Shown here: positions 22,863 through 36,163 of the stretch, piece by piece
How the letters are laid out: each line of letters begins with the position of its first letter
Numbering within the stretch: the stretch's first letter is position 1
Assembly (NCBI GenBank): GCA_025716815.1
Contig: JAIXMN010000036.1
Location: 62,001 to 126,000, forward strand
DNA: 64,000 nucleotides
From: Dichotomocladium elegans
Taxonomy: Eukaryota; Mucoromycota; Mucoromycetes; Mucorales; Lichtheimiaceae
Direction: 5' to 3'
Translations under genes and position numbers: made by a program
Notes under the pieces: generated by a model
What the model was told of the DNA's origin: nothing
Database searches by the model: none
What the model saw: the letters and a program-made list of their open reading frames with translations, nothing else

Positions 22863-25458
22863 AGCCAGACGCCTTATGTAACCCATCGTAACACCGGTAA
22901 TTCCTATGTGTGATCGTTTACCGAATGTGACCTATTTACAATAAAAAAAATTGTTGTAGAAATGCTAGGCCTCTTTCCTCTTATCTTTGGAATATGCTGC
23001 TACGAGCGGCAGATATTTAGCCATAAGAGCGTATTCCCACATTTAATATCTGCAAAGCATATTTTCAGGAGCATCTGGAGTTTGGTGCTACGCATGTTGC
23101 AAAAGAAATAGCCGCATAATATGAGACAAGCTCTTCGGAAAGAGCGAATGTGCCCATTAGGTTATATTCACTATATAACCCGATTTCTCACTACATCACG
23201 TTGAAGATTGACACGCCTATTTGAGTATGTATGCATTTATGTTAAGGCAGCTACATAGGGATCCTTGTCATCTCTAAATGAAGGTGATTTAATCAATATA
23301 GTATAACGAGACTTCTACTGGCGAGTGTGAGACAGACAGAAGGAAAGGTTATGAGCCAAGTACACGTATTACAATCCTGTCTGCCTGTTAAATTTATGTA
23401 GATAGCCGGCTGCTTTCTTAGCGCTGATCTTAATAATCAAAAAGCATTGGTGATGTGTGTTTGGGGAGTTGACGCTTCTTGAATACAGTGAGACCCAATA
23501 AGAATCTTTATGAGACAAAGATCACAAAGAACTTATGACTTACGGTCAGCACAGGTATACTACAGAAGATTTCCACCATTTATGGATATGTGAGCATTAG
23601 TAGTAGGTAAAACAGCTTGAAGCCTTATATTTCTTCAGCGTTCAATATCAAGAAGTTTATCTATGAGATTCGCACTGGTGTGGCTTCAAATATAACTGAA
23701 ATCTAAACGCTGGGCGAATCAGCAATTTAATTCAACAGCACTTAGTAGAGATGGACGCTCAATTTCCTTAGATTTCTCTTTCTATAGCAGTTACATCATC
23801 TAGGATTTGAGATTATGGTACGCTACAGTGATAGGTAACGACTAGTTCTGTGCCGAGGCCTTGAACGCTTCACCAACGCTCGGGAAGATATTTCTTTATA
23901 CCACTCACATCGATTATCATTAACCAAGCAGTAAAAGTAATAACAAATGGTTAGACCATCCTGTTCTTCCTTGGCATGAGCTATATCTATTGTTCTGCAC
24001 CATTCATATTGGGAGGCTTCATCAGTTTCAACCGGAAATAATATCTGAAGAAAGGCGTCTGAAATGACGCTCGCTCCTTCAGAAAAGGGAGGATATTCCG
24101 AAGCATTTTCTGTCTGCCTATGTTCAAGTTACTGCTGACTTCTCCCCACCCACCCCCTTTTTGCGCGTGCTTTGTCTTCTCCTGTCTTCCCTTCGTATTT
24201 TACCTTTTTTCTCAGATATATTATCTCCAGCGCGGATCGAGATAATACTTTTTTGGAGAAAGGGGTCGAAGGAAATAAGTTAAAGTATATGGAGAAAGGT
24301 TATGTTCTGCTATTGGCTTATAAATCTCTGCCTTCTTTTGACGCATCATTGTCATAGGAATCAAACTCGAATGAGCTACAGCTCTATATACAGCGCACAT
24401 GTGGCCCTAAGAAGGTTCTTCATCTTTCGAGGCCCGTGTTCATCTATATTACGGCGCTATAGTGGGCTACAGTATTTGCGAAGAAAAACATCCTCCCTTT
24501 GTTAGTATTACTACGGTGCGACTCAAAGGAGTCCGGAGTAGCAAGAATCATGCTCTAGCTGACGTTCCCCCAAACATAATAAAAGTTTCCGTAGGACGGC
24601 CAGACCTCCTGACGGAACAACAGTCCATGCTGGATGTATTGCCCCTACTGTACAGTATCTGGCATCCAGCAAAGGGCGTGGCTGTGGAGATGCGGAAGTA
24701 AATCCATATTTATCCCAGTACAGACCCGCGTGGCTATCCGAGATCCGGTTTTCCATCCCTTTGCCAGAGTAGAGCTGGACTGAACGTGGTAGAAGCCACC
24801 TATCTATCATCTGTATCGGGTCAACGGTTTGACAGTTACGGTCTGACCGCTACAGAGATTTCCTTTGCTTTCCGAAGTTCAGGAAGCTCACGGATGCTAG
24901 TATTCCACAGGCACAACGCATTCTCTTTTTGCTTGTGTTACAATAATACAGGACTAGCTATTTTTACCCATATCAATGGGGTTTGGTGGATCTCCATGCA
25001 AAGGAGCAACACATTACGGACAAGGAAGAGAAAGGAATGGCTAAGAGGGAATCAGACCACACACACATGCATTAGTCATGCCAAGATGAGACATACACGC
25101 ACAGAGAGGGCCTTTCCTTTCGCCTGATCCCAAAAAGGAGCTTATTTAATGCAAAGGATGTTCACGAGATGGCTTTATTTTCATCTCTGGATAGTCTATT
25201 CTACGTTCTTCAGCACCATTATGCGCGCGTGGCTTCGGGTTGTAACAACTCCCCCCCTCCCCACATCCACCACAGCACACTCCCCTCCCCTCCCCTTCTC
25301 CCCCCTCTTCTCCCTCTCCTCTGTTTCCTTCTTTCTTTCTTTTCTTGCACCTATTCTACTTTCCTCTACTCTCCCTCTTAACCGCTCACTTCCTCTACTT
25401 TTCTCTTACACCCCCCCGTTCTCTGACCTCGCCCCTCCGGATTGGAATCAGGAGCAAA
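22863..25458. other. gene-poor region continuing to the PP2A gene
   Basis: No supportable gene was found. Short frames at 24462-24701 (plus) and 24523-24810 (minus) overlap each other and resemble nothing known to me. From about 25240 to 25435 the plus strand is strongly C/T-rich, which is probably the core promoter and 5' leader of the PP2A B56 gene. Confidence 0.5.
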
Positions 25459-28176
25459 ATGATGAAAGGATTGAAAGGCGTTGTACGCGAATTTTCACTT
25501 TTATTTCTTTTGGAGGGGCGCATTTCTCTTGTGATAGCAGCTCCTCTTTTTCTTTTTTCGATAACTGAAGACTTGATTCGATCAGCTCAACACCATGGTA
25601 TATAGCTTTCGAGAAGCAAATCGCTGCCGATCAATGATCCAAATTCCCGACAAAAGCATCCTGCGCAATCATCAAGCACTGCCCAGTCGTCTAGAGAACC
25701 TTCTGTACCTGCCGTGAAAGCATCACTGCAAGTCGGCGGGTTGAACGGAAACGCCGCTCCAAGACAACACTGGCAAGTGGAGGTGGGTTTTTTACGCCAT
25801 TTTTTGAGCATAGACATGCATATATTGGCAGATAAAAAGAGATACAAAGAGAAGCAACAGAAGCATTGACTCACGTTATATCCATATCTCTTTGTGTTGT
25901 CCCTGGGTATATGTTTATGTTTCGATATCGAGTCAGCCTTTGTCTCCTGCTTCTGGCGCTTGCGGCGGCGGCGGCGGCAGCAGCAGCAGCTGCAACAACA
26001 GCAAGCCGTCGACAGACTTGACAAAAGGGACCAGCAACGCTCAAAAAGTTCCAAAAGACACGATACCTATCGTTAAAGCGCCCCGACGACAACGTTCTTC
26101 GCGCTTCTACGCTTCGAGTAAGATTGAGCTAGAATCGTATCCGCATTTTGATGGTAAAAAAAGAAATGTGCATGGAGGAGGAGAACTTGCAGCATATTGT
26201 CGTGCTCCTCTGACGCATGGAACGCAATGCAATTAGAAGTCGCACCAGCACAGAGATACCAGCTACTGCTACGCAAGCTGAGCCAGTGCCAAGTCATGTT
26301 TGATTTTAACGACCCGGCCTCCAACCTTGCGAGCAAGGAGATCAAGCGCAAAGCCCTCCAGGATATGGTCGAGTACGTGGCAACGACACGAAAAGTAATC
26401 ACAGATAGTCTGTACCCAGACGTCATCCGGATGGTAAATATGTATGCATAGCCAAACGAGTACCTCAGTCTGATTTTATTTATACACATTTTGGTGGGGT
26501 GGCGCGGGACACGCGCACATCTATGTACACGACATGTAGTTTACCGTGAATACATTTCGTTCGATCTCTCCGCAAGTTAGGTCGATGGCCGAAGGGGCAG
26601 ATGCTGAAGAGGAAGAGCCCGTACTTGAAATTGCATGGCCGCATTTGCAACTCGTATACGAATTCTTCTTGCGTTTTGTTGAATCGCCCGATTTCAATAC
26701 TCAGGTAGCAAAACGCTATGTTGACCAGAAGTTCGTTCTACAGGTTAGTTACATTGATGAATAACGATATGGAGACAATAAACCGAAAGTTGTTTTCCTC
26801 TTTGGCGAAACAGATGCTCGAGCTCTTTGACAGCGAAGACCCACGCGAGCGCGACCTTCTAAAAACAATTCTCCACCGCATCTATGGCAAATTTCTGGGG
26901 TTACGTGCATTTATCCGCCGTGCGATTAGCAACATATTTTTCCAGTTTATATACGAGACAGAAAAGTTTAACGGCATCGCTGAGCTTTTGGAGATCATGG
27001 GAAGGTGAGTATGAACAGCACGGCTACCAGCCGAAAAAGGCTTCCTGAACTTTATAATACCGATATAGCATCATCAATGGATTTGCTTTACCGTTGAAGC
27101 AAGAACACAAAACATTCCTTTTACGAGTCCTAATTCCTCTTCACAAACCGGCGACTCTCTGTCTATACAACCCTCAACTGGCCTACTGCGTAGTCCAGTT
27201 CCTTGAAAAAGACCCTACCCTGGGATCCCAGGTAAAGACTACAGAGAACGTATTTACCAGCATAATAATAATCACGGGAACTTTGCTAGGTGATCACTGG
27301 GCTGCTTCATTACTGGCCGAAGGTGAATAGTGCAAAGGAGGTCATGTTTCTTACCGAGATGGAGGAGATCTTGGATATTACAGACGCACAAGAGTTTAGA
27401 GCGGTCATGGTTCCCCTTGTCCAGAGACTAGGGCAATGTGTTTCGAGTGAACATTTCCAGGTATAGTGGATGGCTGGCCTCGCTGCCATACATGTAGGAA
27501 TTCCTTTTTTCTGACCGGCAACTTGCGTTAAGGTTGCAGAACGGGCGTTGTATTACTGGAACAATGAATGTTTCGTAAATTTGATGAGCGAGAATATCAA
27601 CACGGTCATGCCTATCATCTTTCCTTGCCTATATCGACACGCCAAGGAGCACTGGAATAGGTAAGAAAGAATCCTTTTTAGATTAGTTTCAGCAAGCGCA
27701 AGGTCGTCTAACTTTTTACTTTCCCCCGTTAGGGTTATCCATGATCTCATCTCCGATGCTCTCGGAACGCTTACCGACATGAACCCTGCACTGTTCGACG
27801 AGTGCATGAAAAATTATGCCAAGCGAGAAGAGAGGTACATATGGCGTAACAAATATGAGTTATGTGCGTCCCCCCTGATATCGCTTTGCATCCGTATAGC
27901 AAGAAGGCGCGGGAAGCAGAACGAGAAGAAATGTGGAAACGGCTAAGATCAGCTGCGGAGGGACGTGAAGTGGCATCCTTAGAAATCAAGGCAGCAAGTT
28001 CAGTAAGTTAAAAACAACAGAGGATTTGTTGGGTAGCAAAAAAGGCTGCTGCTCATCAAGCGAAATCTTAAAAGCCAAGCAGCGTCAGTTCCTCCACCAC
28101 GCTGGGAAATGATCTAGCCGACGCTAAAATAGCGCTGGAATCCAATCCAATACCACCATCTATGCATTCTCAATGA
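25459..28176 (+). CDS. PP2A regulatory subunit B56 (B', yeast Rts1 family)
   Basis: Twelve exons encode 592 residues: 25459-25482, 25606-25782, 25937-26153, 26237-26433, 26540-26743, 26814-27004, 27069-27231, 27290-27460, 27533-27660, 27733-27834, 27900-28002 and 28075-28176. Exon 1 codes only MMKGLKGV. A Ser/Gly-rich N-terminal tail follows, then the B56 HEAT-like core beginning [18 protein letters not shown] and including [57 protein letters not shown] and [14 protein letters not shown], all family hallmarks. The subunit steers the PP2A A/C core to substrates with LxxIxE motifs and acts in cell-cycle and stress control. The end of exon 2 is ambiguous between 25776 and 25782; both keep the frame. 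It converges on the tryptophan synthase gene. Confidence 0.95.
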
Positions 28177-28640
28177 CATTTTGAAAACCAAATATATCCC
28201 ATCAATCATCTGTACAACGAACAGCTTTACTACACCCCCCCCCCACACACACATATCATCTAAGGTCCCCTTTTTTCAGTTAAAAATAAGCAATAAAAGT
28301 AGAATATAAGTATAGTTAGTAAACGCGATGTACGTAGGAAAAGCTTATCTCTGTTAAGTTCCCCTATTGTGGCTGCAGCTTGCTTCTTTCTCTGAATAAC
28401 CGGTTTTTCTTTCCCCCTGCAGCAGAATCCGTAAAAAAAAAGAACTAAAACAAGAGGAGGTCAACCAAACTGTAAAAAATAAAGAGCGTATCTATTGAAT
28501 GATAGTAAAAGGTATAGGAAGCATGAAAGAGTAACTAAATTTTTTCGTCAAAATCAAACACTATAATACAAAAGCAGGGCGAAATAGGGGAAATGAGGTT
28601 CAATGGGAGCGGGTGGGAAAAGGGTATGGCGGTCTCTTTT
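28177..28640. other. convergent 3' intergenic region
   Basis: Between the ends of the B56 gene and the tryptophan synthase gene. It is A/T-rich with a C run at 28235-28243 and several AATAAA-like signals for both transcripts. No gene. Confidence 0.6.
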
Positions 28641-30984
28641 TTAGAAGCGAAGGTCCCATCCGATCTGGGGACCAAGCTTAGGAAGGACTTCAGCAACGGT
28701 ATGCATGTCCTTATCACCTCTGCCGGACAAGCAGACGACGATGTCCTTGTCCTTGGGAAGCGTTTTGGCGACCTCGATGGCGTGATACAAGGCGTGGGAC
28801 GACTCCAGGGCTGGGATGATACCCTCAAGCTGTGTCAGCTTGCGGAAACCGATCAACGCCTGGGCGTCATCGGCAACGATATATTCGGCTCTGCCAGAGT
28901 CCTTGAGGTAGGCGTGCTCGGGCCCGACGCCGGGGTAGTCAAGACCAGCGCTGACGGAGTGAGTCTCGATGATCTGGCCTTTGTCGTCCTGCAAGAGGTA
29001 AGTGCGGGTGCCGTGAAGCACGCCGGGCGTGCCCTTTGTGAGCGTGGCGGAGTGGAAGTCGGTGTGGACGCCGCTGCCGCCAGCCTCGATGCCGATGATG
29101 CGGACCGACGGGTCCTCAACGAAGGGATGGAACATGCCGATCGAGTTCGAGCCGCCTCCGACACAGGCCATGACGACGTCGGGCAATTTGCCGGCCTTTT
29201 CCTGGAGCTGCAGCTTGGTTTCGTTGCCGATCACGGACTGGAAGTGGCGGACGATGGCCGGGAAGGGATGCGGGCCGATCGCAGAACCGACAAGATAGTG
29301 CGTGTCGGAGACGTTGGTGACCCAGTCCCGCATGGCCTCGTTAATCGCATCCTTCAGCGTGCGCGAGCCGCTCTTGACAGGCACGACCGTGGCGCCGAGC
29401 ATGCGCATCCGGAACACATTGAGTGCCTGGCGTCGGCAGTCCTCCTCTCCCATGTACACGACGCACTCCAGGCCAAACTTTGCACAGACCGTCGCCGTCG
29501 CCACGCCGTGCTGACCAGCACCCGTCTCGGCAATGATGCGCTTCTTGCCGAGGCGCTTGGCAAGAAGAATCTGGCCGACCGCGTTGTTGATCTTGTGCGA
29601 GCCGGTGTGGTTAAGATCTTCGCGCTTGAGCCAGATGCGTGCGCCGTCCGCATCCGCGGTCAGGCGCTCGGCAAGCTGAAGGCGCGAGGGGCGCGAGATG
29701 TAATCATAGTACGACTCGAACTCGGACGTGAAGGCAGGATCGTTCACGGCGTCAATGAAGCATCTCTCAAGCTGTGAGAGACAGTCGACGAGGACTTCGG
29801 GCACGTAAGCACCACCAAATTGGCCAAAGCGCGTCTCCATCGCGTAGAAGCTCTTGATCTCCGGTACAACAGCGCCCTGACCCGCAGCGTCGCTCACCTC
29901 CGGATCTGCAGGCGGCTGAATCATCGACGCAGCGAGCTCGGTCGGCTTCCGTCCACACACCTCCGCACAGTATTGCTCAACCATACTCGGCACGTCCTGA
30001 CCCGCCTCCACAGCATCGCGGATCACCGTGATGATCCGAGAACCAATCACAACACCGTCACCGTGCTGGCCAACCAAATCAAAATGCTCGCGCGTCGACA
30101 CACCAAAGCCAACAGCAAGAGGGATATCAGTGAATTTGCGGATACGCGCTACCATGGCCGGGAGCTGCTGGTTCACTTCGCTTGATGCACCTGTGACGCC
30201 GAGACGTGAGACGACGTAGATGAATGAATCCGCAAGACCTGTCAGCAGGGGGATACGGCTGTCAGTGGTGGAGGGTGCAATGAGCGGCACATACGACATC
30301 CCGTATTTGTGGCAGACGGATCGAAACGTGTGCGACTCCTCCGGAGGAAGATCGACGAGGATGTAGCCGTTTACACCCGCGTCTTTGCAGTCCTTGACAA
30401 GCTTCTCCTCGCCATAAGCGAGAATCGGGTTGTAGTAGCCCATGAACACCACGGGCGTGGTCAGGCCACGTGCACGCGCCTCGCGAACCATCTGAAGGCA
30501 ATGCGTCACGTCCGTGTGGTCTTGCAGCGCGATCTAATGATGACTTTCTTAAACTTCCTACAGCGGGAAAAAGAATTGGGTAGCGGAACTTACTGTGTTA
30601 GAATATTGGATGGTAGGACCATCAGCCAAAGGATCCGTGAAAGGAATGCCTACGTCCTGCTTTAGTCAACCGTGTTTTTACTTTTCCTGCAAAAACAGCC
30701 ATGTCCACCCCCTTCCACACACACACACACACACACACAATCAATCAATCATCACTCACCCATTTCAATCACATCTGCACCTCCCCGTTGAAGCGAGAGT
30801 AAAATATCAACAGTGGTATCCCGCTTGGGATAACCGGCGGTGATAAAAGCTACAAAAGCGGGACGATCTGAAAGCAGATATATTGCATGTGAGCATAGCG
30901 CAAAGAATGATTCTTCGACTTTTGGTGCAATAACATACTCTCTGCTTTGGCGGTGGCAAAGGCTTTACGAAGACCGGCAGACAT
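28641..30984 (-). CDS. TRP5: tryptophan synthase, fused alpha-beta enzyme
   Basis: Four exons, 30984-30939, 30867-30760, 30649-30594 and 30533-28641, encode 700 residues (yeast Trp5: 707). The alpha half (1 to about 285) cleaves indole-3-glycerol phosphate to indole. It shows [17 protein letters not shown], the catalytic Glu in DVIEMG and the Asp in [13 protein letters not shown]. The beta half (from about 300) condenses indole with serine using pyridoxal phosphate. The PLP lysine is in [10 protein letters not shown] at about residue 384, and the phosphate loop is [12 protein letters not shown]. The third exon's acceptor at TAG 30651-30650 was chosen because it alone restores the alpha signature. 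The long last exon is GC-rich with strong codon bias, suggesting high expression. It diverges from the NAA25 gene over 750 bases. Confidence 0.97.
30719..30740. repeat. (CA)n microsatellite inside a tryptophan synthase intron
   Basis: Eleven CA units lie in the intron between exons 2 and 3 of the tryptophan synthase gene, followed by a short tcaa repeat. Confidence 0.85.
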
Positions 30985-31734
30985 TATATATGAAATAAAA
31001 AGGAAAAAGGGAAAGCAAGCGTTTGGGCCGATTGGATTCCAAAAGAAACCCCATTTTGTACTTGTTTTACCATTGAAACTCAACCGGTGTGACTAACATG
31101 ATCTCCCAAATCTCCTGGAGACCGAGAGGGTCCTTTGACCAATCACCGCCCCTCCCTTCTTCGCCTTTTAGCACACCTTGTCTTTTTCAAAACAGATATC
31201 ACCCCGCGGGCGGGGGAAGTTTCTCTTCAGGCAATCGGTTTATCAGGCCGATGAGGGAACATTTGCAGGCACATAAGCACCGCCCCTACCCCGCGCACAG
31301 CGAGTATTTGATATGTTCTATAGATGATTCGAAATTCCCACAGATCGGCTCTCAGGCTTTTTGCTACGTAGGGCGTTGTACGAACGTTATTCCTGTGTGT
31401 GTTTGTGGATAACATCCATGAATTTGACAGCCAGCGAGCATGGAGATATTTCCTGGAGACCGATGAGAACAAAGAATGCTGTGTGTGCTCTCTCTGAGAG
31501 AAAATGCCGGGAGCCTGCTGGAGCTCTTTGCCAGAAGAAGGAAAAAATAGGGCATTGGTATTCGCACCCCCCCCCGGAAGCAGAATATACGTATATCGCA
31601 TGAGCGACGCGTCCCGCCAACTTTTGTCCCGGTCCGCCTGACCCCGTTAGGTATTATTTTCTCTCTATCCCTCTCCCCGCATATTCCTACCCTTTGTTAT
31701 TTTTTCTTTGGGGAGGTAACTTTGTCCCTTAGCG
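30985..31734. other. shared divergent promoter region of tryptophan synthase and NAA25
   Basis: This 750-base region separates two divergently transcribed genes. It includes pyrimidine tracts just before the NAA25 start (31655-31730). No coding frame is supportable. Confidence 0.6.
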
Positions 31735-34700
31735 ATGGATTACACTATAGAGAAAAAAGTTCGACCACTCTACGGTAAAGCGAAATCGCACTGGGAATGG
31801 ATCGACAACATCCTAACGCGCGCCACTCCAATAAAAACAATAGAGGCCATCGACGACGGTCAAAATAAGCAGGCACTTCAGCTTGCGAACAAATTGCTCA
31901 AAAAGAATCCGGACTGGCCTCTCGTCAAGGTACAATGCCAACAACGCGGGCGATGCATGCCCCGCGCACACGCCTTGCGATACCCCTAATGTTTTTTTCT
32001 TTGTAAAAAAAAAAATACAATGGATAGGCTCTCAAAGCGCTCGTGCTTGTGCGCACAGATAAAGATAATGAAGCCGCAGAACTTTGCGTTCAGGTCAAGA
32101 AGACCATTCCCACGGATCAAGCCACGCTCCTCGCCTTGACCTTGGCCTACCAGGAGCTCGGCCAAAGTAAGAACAACGATAAACCACCGTGTAAAACCCC
32201 CCATTAAGTGACACTTTGGATTCTCTCCCAATACACACAACAACAACAACAAAAAGATAGTGCGATTGTTGAACTTTACGAAAACGCGGCTAATCAGCAA
32301 CCGAAAAATGAGGAGTTTGCGAACAAATGGTTTATGGCCATGGTTCGTAATGGTGACCACAAGGGCCAGCAAGCCGCAGCTCTAAAACTGCATCGTACTT
32401 TCAAAAACGACAAGTACCTTTTCTGGGCGATCATGTCCTTAGCTCTCCAGGGAAAGACCTCGGCATTATCATACACGCTCGCCGAACGAATGATGGCCAA
32501 GGCGCAGGAAGAGGGGCGACTTGAGGAGGTAGAACACCTGCGTCTCTATCTGCTGATTTTGATGGACCAGAAAAAACATGCGGACGCACTTCAGTTACTT
32601 GATAGCTCGCTCGGTCAGAAGTCGCTGCGAGATCCAGAAGTGCGGCAGATCCGGGCAGAACTTCTGCAGGAGAACGGGAAATGGGATCAGCTGCTTCAGG
32701 TGGCAGAGCATGCTCTCGTCGAGGAAAACGCGGACGACTGGATCAGCTGGATTCAGTACTTTGATGCACTTGCTGCAACAAGTACCGATTACGAAAAGGG
32801 TTACGCTCTCGTTGAAAGACTTAAAAAAGCCGCTTTGGATGCGCCGATGCTGAAGCGTGGTCCGTTCCTTGCCGAGCTTGAGCTGGACTACCGGCTAATC
32901 AAGCTCCAAAAAGGTTAGGCACTGAGAGAGAGAGAGCAAGTGCAATGGTGGTGGATATTCTGATTCATCTGGGGCTTTTCTTTGCTCTCATATAGATCAA
33001 ACTGCTGCGCTGGGCCATATCGTTTCTTATTTTGAGCGATTTGGATCAAAGTCATGCTGCTTTGAAGATATCCAGACTTACATAGACGTGCTGAAGGGTG
33101 ATCATCCGGCCGCTACTGCCTTTATTCAATCACTGAGCAACACGTTAAAGGAGTCCGATGAGAAGGTAACGCCCTACACGAAATGCACTAGGAAAGGTAG
33201 AACTCTCGTAACCCGTGTTCCGTACAATCTGTGCAGTCGATACGCATCAAGAATGTCTATAAACGTGTAAACATCCGCAAGATCGAGAGATACCTGGGCT
33301 TACAATCCCGGTTGACCATTGATGAAGGAGTAACACTCGTCAACAGTCTTTGGAAAGAGTACCAGGATGCGCTGCCCCTTGGTACGTTTTCAGTAGATAG
33401 ACAGGAGATTCAAAGCGCGCGTAACTGGGGATGGCTCATGAGAGAAATATGTATGTGCAGGCGAGGACCTTGAAAAGACAGAAAGCCAGCATGGTGACGA
33501 ATTCGCTCTTCTTGCTTGTCATGTCTTGGTCGACCTATATAGAGAACACAAGCACATTGAACTTCTTCTACAGGCCATTTCTTTATTGGAGAGCGCGCTA
33601 GCGAAGAGTATTTACAATTTTCATATCAAGCTTTCCCTCGTTCGGCTTTATTCAATGATCGGTAAGCCCCTGCTTCAACTTTCTATGCTCTCGCCAACAC
33701 TGATCTTCATCGCCAGGCGTGTTCAACAGACCCATTCAGATTTATAAGACTATGGATATCAAACAGATCCAATTTGATACGATGATGTAAGGAAATCCAC
33801 AAACTCTGAACTTACAATAGAACTAATCGCAAGGGTTCTAGTCACTATTTTACAGATCGGTTTATTTCATTGGGCTGCTATGATGACATTGAGAGCGTGC
33901 TCCTCGAATCGCTTAGGATATATAAAAGCAATGACATTGAGGTAATGTTAGCTAAGAGCGAGGGGGTAAGAATCATTTTATTCATTATGTAAGGAATTTT
34001 TAGACGCCAGAAATGATTGTAAAGGCATATCAGTATGGAACATTCTCAAAGGTAACTTATAACCATGACGTGATGAAAAATGTAGACTGATGGGGATGTC
34101 GGCTTTAAAGATCCAGGAATTCATTGAGTTCCGATCGCGATTGTATCATTCGCTTCAGCACGCGATATCAAAAATTGAGTTAGCACGTGCAGATGCCGCG
34201 CGTTCTTCCTTCCAGATCAAGTACGCAATGCAGTGCTTCCAGGAGCTTGATGTGTCCAGCATCAAATGCGACGGTAACGAAGATTTCATGTCCCGACATT
34301 ATGCTCTACGAAAATCTAAAGCATTGTCTTAGATGCATCTATTGCACAACAGTCAGATAACAGAGACTTCAAAGTATTTATGAACTGCAATCCCAAGGAC
34401 CAGCCTAAAGCTGAGGAATTGATGAAGCCAACCAAGAGCACAAATGTAAGCGTTCTTAAGACATGTCATTGCCAGCCTGACCTGTCAAAGGCAAACCGTT
34501 CAACTAAATGGGAACAACTATAGAAAACATGGCTGCAATTATTTTCCTATGTTCTCAACATTCTCAAATCCACATGTAGCAGCACAAAGGGCGGTGCTGA
34601 CATTGAATCCATGGTCAAGGCGTTTAGTCAATTCTTGGCTCGAGATAGTATGAAGGATGAGGTAAAGTGGCTAGGTGAATATGTACCCCGCGTGCGGATG

Positions 34701-35633
34701 AAAACTGGATTAATTTATCTCCAAAAAAGGTTATGCCTGAAGAAATCACATTGGCAAAATGTGTATTCGAGCTGGTATCTGCATACGTTTTGGTGAAGGA
34801 CCAAACGACTCGGAAAGATAGTAAGTGATATGAAAAAGACCATATCAGGACCTTAAATGTTAAGCGACACGCTAGATTCCGATGAAGCTATCAAGCATCT
34901 GCAGAATGCTTCTGGAATCATTGAAAAAGAAGGTAAAAAACAAAAAGCAAAAAAGAGACAAGCCTTGCTTGGCTGAACATGGGAACGAAACATAGTTGCG
35001 CCAAAGAGTAGCTTTGAAGAGGCAACAATTTCATGGCAACAATTTCATCAGGTGTCGATCGCTTTAGAGGTAATGTACAAAGGAGAATTGCATTCCCGGC
35101 CCGTTTAGACAAAAGAATTCATATTGCGCATAGACCCTTAATTACGTTGCTGTCCTTGCCGAAGTGATTGGCAAAGCAGTGGGCTTATCCAACAAAGAAG
35201 CAAAGAAGAAAGCAGCCGAATCGAAGGCTGACGACATGGTACGAAAAAAGGAAATTCACTTCTATGCTGGTGACTCACCTACAAACACTCCTACCTAGAC
35301 AATCGGCTTGCTCAACGTACAAACCGCGCTAAAGGACGCATTGCTCAAAACACAGACCATCGCCCAGTCTGGGGGCCATTTGTTCAAACCACAACTGCAA
35401 AAAAGTCTCGTGAAACGAGTCATTGGATCCGAGAAACTCCTGCTTGATCACTTCAAAGCAAAGGTACGATTTAGAAACATTGCCGCAGACTATGTTGTTG
35501 ATTATTTTATTTGCTTGAACAGGACGCTCAATCCAATCTCACCGATAACCTAAAAATGATGACATCGAGCTGGAGCTCGTCAAGTGCTCGACTTTTGGAA
35601 GAGGTCAATCGAAGAGTGCTGAAATTGCACTAA
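31735..35633 (+). CDS. NAA25: NatB auxiliary subunit (NAA25/Mdm20), TPR protein
   Basis: Eighteen exons encode 913 residues: 31735-31929, 32028-32166, 32257-32913, 32996-33165, 33237-33381, 33461-33661, 33717-33786, 33842-33941, 34004-34051, 34111-34273, 34333-34445, 34524-34661, 34730-34820, 34876-34932, 34996-35069, 35134-35238, 35299-35463 and 35523-35633. Every phase matches. The N-terminus holds TPR-type helix pairs (ALQLANKLLKKNPDWPLVK, then LALTLAYQELGQ). The family-specific centre reads DEFALLACHVLVDLYREH and HYFTDRFISLGCYDDIE, ending in YGTFSKIQEFIEFRSRL. NAA25 anchors the catalytic subunit NAA20 to the ribosome, and the NatB complex acetylates nascent proteins starting Met-Asp, -Glu, -Asn or -Gln. 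The C-terminal part is Lys-rich and then Ser-rich. It is the most intron-dense gene in the window. Confidence 0.93.
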
Positions 35634-35962
35634 GATAAACATAGTTTGTTTTGTCGTACAGGGAAAAATCATAGTTATGGAACTATACCTTTTTTCTACT
35701 GAAGAAAATAGATTTACCAGATATGGATGGAGAGAGAGACAGAGAGAGATCCACTTCGTGCCTGCATGTCTATGCATATGGAGCATTGAAACAGCGTGTA
35801 TAGGCCATGTGACCACCCATACTGGTCACATGATCAAGACGGTGCAATTGGGAAAAGCAGATCCTCTACCGAGCCGGGGTTGCCACTTTATCAAACGATG
35901 AAACTTTATAAATAAAGATGACAGCAAGCTTGGCTAATCTTTCCATTCTAACGCTCTTCATC
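35634..35962. other. intergenic, promoter of first WWE microgene
   Basis: This 329-base gap lies between the NAA25 stop and the first WWE gene and includes a TATA box at 35905-35914. No other gene. Confidence 0.6.
35905..35914 (+). promoter_or_regulatory. TATA box of WWE microgene 1
   Basis: The sequence tttataaata lies about 50 bases upstream of the ATG at 35963, the usual distance for a short leader. Confidence 0.6.
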
Positions 35963-36163
35963 ATGTCCTTCCGCTGGGTCTATCAAGCCGGTAATATCTG
36001 GGTACCCTTTGACGATCGGACCAACATAATCATTGAGAAGCTTTGGCGGGCTGGTTCGCACGGCAATGTAAGCATCGGCGGCGGCGTTGCCTACGTGAAT
36101 GCGATCAATCTCTACATGCTTCAGGACAATGTTCGTCGACCCATCCTTCGGACGGGCGCATAA
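35963..36163 (+). CDS. stand-alone WWE-domain microprotein 1
   Basis: This gene has no intron and encodes 66 residues. I chose the ATG at 35963, not the in-frame ATG at 35918, because the two paralogues start at the equivalent point and the TATA box leaves little room for a longer leader. The whole chain is a WWE domain: the defining Trp5 (FRWVYQAGN), Trp13 (IWVPFDDR) and Glu25 (IIIEKLW) are followed by strand residues VAYVN (Tyr44) and a C-terminal RTG. In known proteins (PARPs, RNF146, HUWE1, Deltex) this fold binds ADP-ribose units of poly-ADP-ribosylated targets and is attached to an enzyme; here nothing else is attached. Residue Gln54 sits one place off the ligand-binding Gln of RNF146. 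Function is unknown; ADP-ribose sensing is inference. Confidence 0.85.
   Translation: MSFRWVYQAGNIWVPFDDRTNIIIEKLWRAGSHGNVSIGGGVAYVNAINLYMLQDNVRRPILRTGA

Noticed and set aside
22516..22864. Arg/Pro/Cys-rich frames on both strands
   Set aside because: They fall in the 3' tail of transposon copy 1. The third frame gives a more regular Ser/Ala-rich tail, so these are shadows.
28593..29777. 394-codon plus-strand frame
   Set aside because: It is the antisense shadow of the GC-rich, codon-biased last exon of tryptophan synthase, whose catalytic motifs are on the other strand.
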